A stretch of 64,000 bases of DNA from the NCBI RefSeq assembly GCF_027945075.1, contig NZ_CP116034.1, positions 1 through 64,000 of the forward strand, in the 5' to 3' direction. Below are positions 57,911 through 64,000 of the stretch, one piece after another. Each line of letters begins with the position of its first letter. The stretch's first letter is position 1. Position numbers and translations under genes: made by a program. This DNA is from Chryseobacterium sp. CY350 (GTDB lineage Bacteria; Bacteroidota; Bacteroidia; Flavobacteriales; Weeksellaceae). The notes under the pieces are model-generated. The model ran no database searches. It was not told the DNA's origin and saw only the letters and a list, made by a program, of their open reading frames with translations.

Positions 57911-60418
57911 CTACATAGGACCTTGCTGATCGTCTCCTGTAGCGTTCGCATTAACGTCTTTTTTTCTCTTTGGCTGCTCAATTTTTTCACCTTGCTTAAA
58001 TCTGTAGGTAAGCGAAACCGCAAACTGTCTCGGCTGCCATTGCATATATGATTCTCTGCTGAAATCTGCAGTTGTAGTGGTGCTTCGCATTGCTCGGGTA
58101 TTAAAAATATCCTGAATATTAAAACTCACCGTTCCATTACCATCCCAAATTGTTTTCGATGCACCAAAATTTAAAGCATACATATCGTTTCGGGTTTGGT
58201 TTTCACTTTTCTGCGCTCCTCTGTAAAATCCTTGCAACTGAAAACTAAATGTTTTGTCAATTTTAAAAGTAGAAGTCAGTCTTGCTCTTGTCGAAAAACC
58301 TGAACCTTCAAAAGACAATGGTCTGCCTGATAATTCTGGAGCATCAGATATTCCTGTAGTTTTGTAGCCGAATAAATCAACATTTCCTAAGAATTTTAAC
58401 CATTTGGTAGCATCCCAATTGAAATTTAAATCTAAACCATAACGGTCATCTGAGCCCAAATTAATAGGTTTTGTATGGAAAGCACCCACCAAATCAGAAT
58501 ATACCAGCATCTTCACATCATCACTAGAATGTCTGTAGTATAATGTAGGATTTACCGTAAATTTCCCTTTAGAAATACTGTATCCAAATTCGTAAGAATC
58601 TACATAAGAAGGATTTAGATCAATATTTCCGTCAAAAATATTCTGGTTATCAGTATAGCTGGGATTTGGAATCAAAAACCAAGATCTAGGTCTGTCTATT
58701 CTTCTTGAATAATTCACTAAAAACTGGTTGTCTTTTGCAATTTCGTAGCTTAAAAATACAGATGGAAATATGTTATTATAAGTCTTTTTATTGTTGATAT
58801 TTGGCGTATAATAATCTAAATTTGAATATTTAATGTCAACCTGAGAATATTCATTTCTAAGTCCTAACTGATATCCTAATTTTCCTATTTTGCTTTTAAA
58901 TTGTAGATATCCTGCATTGAAAATTTCTCTGTAATAAGCATTGTAAGTAAATAAGTTTTTGTAGAAAAAATCGGGAGATGACGGATTTTTTTCTAAAACA
59001 TCATTATCATATACGTTTTGATTTACGTCTAATCTGTAACCCGCTTCAATTCTTGAGTTTTCACCGATAGGAAGTTCGTAATCAGCTTTACCTACCAAAG
59101 TTTTGTTTTTTGTTGTCTGGTTGATAGCGTTGTCAAGTTGAAAAACATTGTCTTCAGTTTGATTAACAAAAGTATCATTATATGATCTGTTACTTTGTAG
59201 ACTCACAGACAATGATAAATTCTGGCCTTTATCGTCAAACTTATGATCTAAACCAAAATCACCCTGAAACGCGAGATTGTCATTAGAACCATTATTCATT
59301 CTTGTGACAAATGAATTCGGATCTTTCAAAAATTGATAGTCGTAATTTATACTCCCGATATTTTCGCTTTCGTAAGTTCTTACGGTAGCAGAAGCATTTA
59401 CCGACGTTTTGTCTGAAATATCGTACACAATACCAGATGATGCATTGTAGTTGCTGTTATTGCTGTTTGTGATCGATTCCTGACCTGTGAAAGTTCTGTC
59501 GCTATCTAACGTAGCATTGAAAAATTTTGCATTATTTCTGTTGGTGTTTTTAGACTCACGATATCCGCCACCACCGTTCAGAAACCATGTGAGATTCCCC
59601 TTTCTCCAGCTCAAATTGGTATTTAAGTTGGTCTGTGGTAAATATCCTAAAGTTCCGATTACACTACCGTTGAAACCAGTTTTTTTAGATTTCTTTAAAA
59701 TAATATTTAAAATACCCGCGGTTCCGCTCGCTTCATATTTTGAGGAAGGATTGGTGATTACCTCGATTCTTTCGATCTGATCTGCGGGAATACTCTGTAA
59801 TGCATTGGCGCCATCGTCAATCCCAAGAAGGGCAGAAGGTTTTCCGTTGATAAGAAATCTCACATTAGAACTTCCTCTCATTGAAACCGTTCCGTCTGTA
59901 TCTACAGAAACTGATGGTACATTTGAAAGCACATCCTGAAGATTTCCACCTTTACTTACAATATCCTGAGAAGGGTCGTAGGTTCTTTTATCAAGCTCAA
60001 CTTTATAAGGTTTGGTCGCAACGGTGATCGTTACACCCTGAATGTCCTGAGTTTTCAGATTGGTAGCTGAAGCTTCTGCCTCAATTGATAAAGCACCAAT
60101 ATTTCCGGCTGCAGTAATTTGCTTATTGGTAACGCTCTTTTTGTAATCGATTGCCTCAAGCGTAATATCGTAGTTTCCGGGAGTCAGCTCAAGTTGATAT
60201 TGACCTTTTTCGTCAGTAAGGGTAGCATCACTATACAGCTTGTTGGTCTTGTTGCTAAAGGTTACAGATGCGTATGGTACAGGCTGATTGCTTTTATCAA
60301 CAATAGTTCCTGTAACGCCTACTTTTTCCTGTCCGAATGCAAAAGCTGCCGCAGATAATACAAAAGTCAACCCAAGAGTTTTCTTCGTAATGATGCTCAT
60401 TATTTCCGTCTGATTCAT
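57911..60418 (-). CDS. TonB-dependent receptor-like outer-membrane beta-barrel protein
   Basis: An 835-residue outer-membrane protein. The precursor starts MNQTEI then MSIITKKTLGLTFVLSAAAFAFGQ; the second Met (60400) is the more natural signal-peptide start. An N-terminal carboxypeptidase-regulatory-like domain (GTIVDKSNQPVPYASVTFSNKTNKL) is followed by a plug (QDVLSNVPSVSVDTDGTVSMRGSSNVRFLING) and a long beta-barrel of the OMP_b-brl type. The end QFAVSLTYRFKQGEKIEQPKRKKDVNANATGDDQQGPM is polar and lacks the usual aromatic last residue. Ligand unknown; no SusD partner. Confidence 0.9.
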   Translation of the reverse strand: MNQTEIMSIITKKTLGLTFVLSAAAFAFGQEKVGVTGTIVDKSNQPVPYASVTFSNKTNKLYSDATLTDEKGQYQLELTPGNYDITLEAIDYKKSVTNKQITAAGNIGALSIEAEASATNLKTQDIQGVTITVATKPYKVELDKRTYDPSQDIVSKGGNLQDVLSNVPSVSVDTDGTVSMRGSSNVRFLINGKPSALLGIDDGANALQSIPADQIERIEVITNPSSKYEASGTAGILNIILKKSKKTGFNGSVIGTLGYLPQTNLNTNLSWRKGNLTWFLNGGGGYRESKNTNRNNAKFFNATLDSDRTFTGQESITNSNNSNYNASSGIVYDISDKTSVNASATVRTYESENIGSINYDYQFLKDPNSFVTRMNNGSNDNLAFQGDFGLDHKFDDKGQNLSLSVSLQSNRSYNDTFVNQTEDNVFQLDNAINQTTKNKTLVGKADYELPIGENSRIEAGYRLDVNQNVYDNDVLEKNPSSPDFFYKNLFTYNAYYREIFNAGYLQFKSKIGKLGYQLGLRNEYSQVDIKYSNLDYYTPNINNKKTYNNIFPSVFLSYEIAKDNQFLVNYSRRIDRPRSWFLIPNPSYTDNQNIFDGNIDLNPSYVDSYEFGYSISKGKFTVNPTLYYRHSSDDVKMLVYSDLVGAFHTKPINLGSDDRYGLDLNFNWDATKWLKFLGNVDLFGYKTTGISDAPELSGRPLSFEGSGFSTRARLTSTFKIDKTFSFQLQGFYRGAQKSENQTRNDMYALNFGASKTIWDGNGTVSFNIQDIFNTRAMRSTTTTADFSRESYMQWQPRQFAVSLTYRFKQGEKIEQPKRKKDVNANATGDDQQGPM

Positions 60419-60583
60419 AAAATATTCTTTAAATGAAATTTTAAAATATTCAATTATAGTTACTAAATTAATAATACTGAATTTTCTAAATTTTCAATAG
60501 TTGTTTATTACTTTTAATAGATTGGTCGCGTTTGTGTGCAGAATGTTAATTATTTAATTGTTAAAAAAAGTTAAATATTTTTA

Positions 60584-61609
60584 TTATTTAATATTTTTAG
60601 AATTTAGCCAGTCCTGATACGCTTTTGCATTAATTACATGTTGCTCGGCACTTGCTGTAAATTTGTGATATCCCATTCTTGCAGGATCTGCACACATAAA
60701 AATATATGAATTGTTTTCTGCATCCAGAACTGCATTCACAGAATTCTTATCAACCACACAAATCGGTCCCGGAGGAATTCCTGCATTCGCGTAAGTGTTG
60801 TAAGGTGAAGGAGTTGTGAGATGCTTGTACAAAACTCTTTTAATTGATTCTTTAAAATTGTTCTGTTTATTCATTGCATAAATTACAGTGGGATCAGATT
60901 GTAATTTCATACCTTTTCGGTAACGGTTTAGATATAATCCGGCAATGGTTTTCATCTCATCCGGTTTACCACCAGATTCTTTGTATACAATCGATGCTAA
61001 AGCATAAATTTGCTCTCTCGTTAAACCAGATTTTTGTTCTTTCTCTTTTCTTTCGACCGTCCAGAAATCGTTATACTGATCTTCAAATTTCTTGAAAAAC
61101 TCTTTCGGAGTCACCGTCCAAAAGAAATTGTACGTATCGATGAAAAAATATTTTTTAAGATCTTCAGCATTATTGTAACCTTTTTCTCCTGCAATTTTAT
61201 TTAAATCATTGACAAATTTTAAAGAATCTAGCTCTGTTTTTTTTGAAACTCTACCAACCATCTGATAAATGTCACCAAAATCACCAATTCTGAACGAATT
61301 TTCACTTTGATTGCCAGCTTTTATCATATTTACTAAGCTTGTGTTACTTGCACCTTTAGAAAAATGGTAACGTCCCGGCTTAAAATGCTGATCCATTCCC
61401 TTATCTTTTGCTACTTCCGTAAAAGATTCTTTATTGTTGACGTAAGGTGAAATAGAATCTAAGATCTGTCGAAATTCTGCACCGTGAGGAATGAGAACAT
61501 ATCCATCTTTCCGGATATTATTGCCGTAATATTTTTTATAAAATTTAAAACCAAAAAATCCTGCCACGGCAAGAATTATAAGGACAATAATGAGAATAGC
61601 TTTTTTCAT
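60584..61609 (-). CDS. mltG: Endolytic murein transglycosylase MltG
   Basis: Cleaves nascent peptidoglycan strands to set their length. The 341-residue protein has one N-terminal transmembrane helix (about 4-22) and the YceG domain with the catalytic Glu211 in LASIVYKESGGKPDEM, then AGLYLNRYRKGMKLQSDPTVIYA and SPYNTYANAGIPPGPICVVD, both family signatures. A LysM-like segment lies N-terminal (IPHGAEFRQILDSIS). It is followed by dapF upstream on the same strand with a gap of 35 bases, so the two cell-wall genes are cotranscribed. Confidence 0.96.
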   Translation of the reverse strand: MKKAILIIVLIILAVAGFFGFKFYKKYYGNNIRKDGYVLIPHGAEFRQILDSISPYVNNKESFTEVAKDKGMDQHFKPGRYHFSKGASNTSLVNMIKAGNQSENSFRIGDFGDIYQMVGRVSKKTELDSLKFVNDLNKIAGEKGYNNAEDLKKYFFIDTYNFFWTVTPKEFFKKFEDQYNDFWTVERKEKEQKSGLTREQIYALASIVYKESGGKPDEMKTIAGLYLNRYRKGMKLQSDPTVIYAMNKQNNFKESIKRVLYKHLTTPSPYNTYANAGIPPGPICVVDKNSVNAVLDAENNSYIFMCADPARMGYHKFTASAEQHVINAKAYQDWLNSKNIK

Positions 61610-61644
61610 TACAATTTAATAGGGTTAAAAGTTTTTTCTAAAAA

Positions 61645-62415
61645 TTAAAGAATATCGATATTTCCTTTAAAAACCTGCATTGCCGGGCCTTCAAGCCAAA
61701 TATTCTGAAAAGAATCTCCTTTCTTTTCGGCATAAACTTTAAGATCGCCCCCAAGCGTTTTAACTTTTATCGAAGTTAGATTGCTTTTTTCCAGAAAAGT
61801 TAAAGCAGACGCTGTAACTCCTGTTCCGCAGCTGTAAGTTTCGTCTTCAACACCTCGTTCATAGGTTCTTACGAAGATCTCATCATCAGAAATATTTTCA
61901 ACAAAATTTACATTGATGCCTTTTTCTTTATAAATATCTGAATTTCTAATGCTGTTTCCTTCTGCGAAAACATTAAAATCTGAAATATCTTCTACGTATT
62001 TTACATAATGTGGCGATCCCGTATCGAGTATAGAATCATCGCCATCTCGATGTATTGTTTCTACATCACCCATCTTCAATTTAACAATGTCATCGTTGAT
62101 TTCTGCTTCGTGTAAACCATCAATTGCTACAAAAACTGTCTTATTTTCTTTAAAAATTGAAAGAAAATGTGCGAATGCCACCGAACAGCGGGCTCCGTTT
62201 CCACAAAAACTTTTCGATCCGTCAGAATTATAATAGTCGACCTCAAAATCTGCTTTTTCTGCTGTATTTATTTTAATTAAACCATCAGCTCCGATTCCGA
62301 AACGTCTGTCGCAAAGTTTCTGAATATTTTCTGTTGAGATATTATTCCATTCTCCGGAACGATTGTCGATCATTACAAAATCGTTTCCTGTTCCCTGATA
62401 TTTATAAAATTCCAT
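61645..62415 (-). CDS. dapF: Diaminopimelate epimerase
   Basis: Interconverts LL- and meso-diaminopimelate for lysine and peptidoglycan synthesis. The 256-residue protein has YQGTGNDFVMIDNR at the start, the first catalytic Cys71 in SKSFCGNGARCSVAF and the second Cys196 in TYSCGTGVTASAL, plus GSPHYVKYVED. Length is normal. It is directly upstream of mltG on the same strand and preceded by a TAATTTTG box on the minus strand (62442-62449). Confidence 0.97.
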   Translation of the reverse strand: MEFYKYQGTGNDFVMIDNRSGEWNNISTENIQKLCDRRFGIGADGLIKINTAEKADFEVDYYNSDGSKSFCGNGARCSVAFAHFLSIFKENKTVFVAIDGLHEAEINDDIVKLKMGDVETIHRDGDDSILDTGSPHYVKYVEDISDFNVFAEGNSIRNSDIYKEKGINVNFVENISDDEIFVRTYERGVEDETYSCGTGVTASALTFLEKSNLTSIKVKTLGGDLKVYAEKKGDSFQNIWLEGPAMQVFKGNIDIL

Positions 62416-62461
62416 AGTGTATCTATCTTAAAAACAACTTGCAAAATTACTACAATAAATA

Positions 62462-62488
62462 AGAAAAACGAACAGCCGTCGCTGTCCG
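62462..62488 (-). terminator. Terminator of the low-complexity lipoprotein gene
   Basis: On the plus strand CGAACAGC (62469-62476) and GCTGTCCG (62481-62488) pair with one G-U; on the minus strand a run of T follows. It overlaps the upstream region of dapF. Confidence 0.7.
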
Positions 62489-62509
62489 TTTACATATTTA
62501 GAATGATTA

Positions 62510-63091
62510 CTATCTGAAACCGCCGTTGGATCTCGTTGTGTTATTCTGTGGTGCAGTTTGCGGAGTTGAAGGAGTTGAAGGCGTCGTGCTTCTTGTAGAA
62601 TTTGTATTATTTCTAAAACCGCTGTTGCCGTTGGATCTTGGTGCAGTCTGCTGCTGCTGTCTTTGGCTGTTGCTGTTTCCCGAATTCCTAAAACCGCTGT
62701 TACCACTGTTGCTTCTAGTGCTGTTGTTCCTGTTGGTATTTGTATTATTTCTTGGGTTCGTGTAATTTCCGTTGTTATTGTTAGGAGTATCTCTGAAGCT
62801 AGGTGCAGGCCTGTTTGATGTGCTTCTTTTTTCTACATAAACTTTAGTTCGGTTGTTACCATAGTAATATGGTACGCCGTTATCATAATAGTAGCGCATA
62901 TCATCTCTGTAATAATATCCGTCGTTTCCATAGTAACCTCCGGAATTATAATATCCCTGTGGTGCGTAATATGATCCATCATTATAGTAAGGATCTCCGT
63001 AAGAATCTGCGTATCCGTTATTGTATGACATACAAGACGTTAAGCTTGCTGCAACAAATACTGAGAATGCTATTTTTATTAAATTTTTCAT
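62510..63091 (-). CDS. Low-complexity lipoprotein (Tyr/Gly then Asn/Ser/Arg-rich)
   Basis: A 193-residue lipoprotein with lipobox Cys20 (AASLTSCMSY). The first mature third is Tyr-, Gly- and Asp-rich (YYNDGSYYAPQGYYNSGGYYG), a middle linker reads YYYGNNRTKVYVEKRST, and the rest is Asn-, Ser-, Arg- and Gln-rich, with imperfect copies of SGNSGFRNSGNSN. No domain recognised. Intrinsically disordered surface protein is likely. Its ATG overlaps the stop of pnuC (63088-63091), so translation is coupled to the transporter gene. Function unknown. Confidence 0.78.
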   Translation of the reverse strand: MKNLIKIAFSVFVAASLTSCMSYNNGYADSYGDPYYNDGSYYAPQGYYNSGGYYGNDGYYYRDDMRYYYDNGVPYYYGNNRTKVYVEKRSTSNRPAPSFRDTPNNNNGNYTNPRNNTNTNRNNSTRSNSGNSGFRNSGNSNSQRQQQQTAPRSNGNSGFRNNTNSTRSTTPSTPSTPQTAPQNNTTRSNGGFR

Positions 63092-63765
63092 GACTTTACT
63101 GTATTGTTATCGTTAAAACTTTTTTTCCAGTTGACGTATCCTATGACCGCCATAATGGTAAATACCAAATATTGAACCGAAGTGATTCCTAGTTCTTTGT
63201 AAATTAACATGGGTATACAAACTAAATCTCCTAAGATCCAAAAAATCCAGTTTTCAATCCGGCGTTTCGCCATTAGCCACATTCCTACCAAAAATGTTGA
63301 TGTTACCACTACATCAAGCCAGTTTGCCCAGTCCAGATGATTTAAGCCCAGGTCTGCACCGTCAAACGAAAATTGATTATCAATGAATGGTTTAAAATAA
63401 TAAATGACAGTCACCATAATGGCACTTAATATAAAAAGTAGTACAGCAAACATCCATTCTCTTTTAGTTGCCCAATTGACCTCCACGTGAATATTGTCAT
63501 TTGAATTTTTCGACCATAGAATCCAGCCGTATATACTCATCGACGTGTAATAAACATTGATGATGCAGTCTCCGAGCAACCCGAAATTAAAAAGTATATA
63601 CACGTAAATTAAGGTAGAGATGATTCCCGTGGGGTACACCCAAATGTTTTTTTTGATCGAAAAGTAAACGCTGAGGATTCCAAAAGCAGTTCCGGTTGCT
63701 TCCAGCAAAATTTGTAAAAAGGTATATGATTCATACGGTTTTACAAAAAGGTCATATAGATTCAT
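63088..63765 (-). CDS. pnuC: PnuC-type nicotinamide mononucleotide/riboside transporter
   Basis: A 225-residue inner-membrane protein with about seven hydrophobic segments. PnuC signatures include LEATGTAFGILSVYFSIKKNIWVYPTGIIST at the N-terminus, YTSMSIYGWILWSK with the conserved Trp residues and the C-terminal GMWLMAKRRIENWIFWILGDLVCIPMLIYK. PnuC imports nicotinamide riboside for NAD synthesis; related PnuT imports thiamine, but no thiamine gene or TPP motif is seen here. Its stop codon overlaps the next start (ATGA). A TATTTTTG box lies five bases upstream of the start on the minus strand. Confidence 0.92.
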   Translation of the reverse strand: MNLYDLFVKPYESYTFLQILLEATGTAFGILSVYFSIKKNIWVYPTGIISTLIYVYILFNFGLLGDCIINVYYTSMSIYGWILWSKNSNDNIHVEVNWATKREWMFAVLLFILSAIMVTVIYYFKPFIDNQFSFDGADLGLNHLDWANWLDVVVTSTFLVGMWLMAKRRIENWIFWILGDLVCIPMLIYKELGITSVQYLVFTIMAVIGYVNWKKSFNDNNTVKS

Positions 63766-63927
63766 GTCATCAAAAATAATGAAAAAATCAGTTGTTTTGA
63801 AATGTTTTAAAACGAGTGTAAATCAGTTTTTTATATTTCGAAATATAAATTAAATGACAAAAGTTTATTAATAAATGTTAAGATCTATAAATTTTTTATA
63901 TTTTCGTAAATCTTTAAATTAAAAAAT

Positions 63928-64000
63928 ATGTCTAAAATTTGGGTTAAGAAACCTATGAGCGCCTATGAAGCAGATATCCAAAAGAGTCAGCTGAAGCGCG
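63928..64000 (+). CDS. Start of an APC-family amino-acid permease (partial)
   Basis: Only the first 24 codons are in the window, beginning MSKIWVKKPMSAYEADIQKS. This polar N-terminus with KKPMSAYEAD resembles the leading residues of Bacteroidota APC-family basic amino acid/polyamine permeases (YhdG-like). ATG 63928 follows an A run. The rest lies beyond the window end, so the assignment is based on a short segment. Confidence 0.6.
   Translation, partial: MSKIWVKKPMSAYEADIQKSQLKR

Noticed and set aside
63088..63940. TPP riboswitch upstream of the PnuC-type gene, which would have made it a thiamine transporter
   Set aside because: The 160 bases upstream of the gene are AT-rich and contain no CTGAGA or ACCTGATCTGGATAATGCC-like core.
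1..64000. CRISPR array, tRNA or rRNA genes, prophage or insertion sequence
   Set aside because: No regular direct repeats with unique spacers, no cloverleaf with a TTCRA arm, no rRNA core and no transposase or phage genes were recognised; the repeats found are short, degenerate or inverted.

Overview
The window comes from the chromosome of a member of Bacteroidota, most likely family Weeksellaceae (Chryseobacterium or a close relative). The reasons are the low GC content, promoter boxes of the Bacteroidota type TAnnTTTG, A-rich rather than GGAGG-type ribosome binding regions, SusC/SusD outer-membrane nutrient uptake genes, a type IX secretion C-terminal domain, and many proteins with best-known relatives in Flavobacteriia. 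Base 1 is the first base of dnaA, so the sequence was probably rotated to dnaA; the genus call is inference.

Layout. 1-5700: dnaA, a low-molecular-weight phosphatase, an RsmI-like methylase, a frameshifted GxxExxY pseudogene, a small eRF1-like protein, a DUF2891 protein and an Mpo1-like membrane protein. 5700-10900: an AraC-type regulator followed by a TolC-HlyD-MFS tripartite efflux operon with a palindrome over its promoter. 10900-11880: one kilobase without genes, packed with repeats. 11880-19530: a MoxR ATPase and VWA protein pair, a secreted orphan, a methyltransferase, a membrane orphan and metG. 19530-32860: a starch/maltodextrin utilisation locus (susC, susD, susE-like, GH97 alpha-glucosidase, GH13 amylase, SLC45/GPH-type sugar transporter). 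32860-41600: pirin, an FMN reductase, a 24-codon mini-gene, then purM, purN, purH, purD and guaA, separated by dispersed repeats and a hairpin-rich purH leader. 41600-50300: a second 42-bp repeat locus, prephenate dehydratase, a UbiB-type kinase, a DEAD-box helicase, two lipocalin-like lipoproteins around an SGNH hydrolase, an alcohol dehydrogenase and two paralogous small membrane proteins. 50300-64000: ppc, a T9SS subtilase, a sugar aminotransferase/epimerase/cytidylyltransferase cluster, a TonB-type receptor, mltG, dapF, a low-complexity lipoprotein, pnuC and the start of an amino-acid permease.

How it works together. In the sus-like locus, SusC/D/E capture and import maltooligosaccharides, GH13 and GH97 degrade them to glucose or maltose, and the SLC45-type carrier takes sugar across the inner membrane; no dedicated regulator is present. 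The purine block supplies steps of the IMP pathway plus GMP synthetase. The efflux block is a classical regulator plus EmrAB/TolC-like exporter.

No CRISPR array, rRNA, tRNA, intact insertion sequence, prophage or recognised defence system was seen. The least explained parts are non-coding: a promoter/24-codon ORF/terminator unit before purM, a hairpin array before purH, two unrelated-looking loci with the same 42-bp period, several families of structured dispersed repeats, and four genes whose promoter box ends exactly four bases before the start codon, which predicts leaderless mRNAs. These are hypotheses from reading alone.
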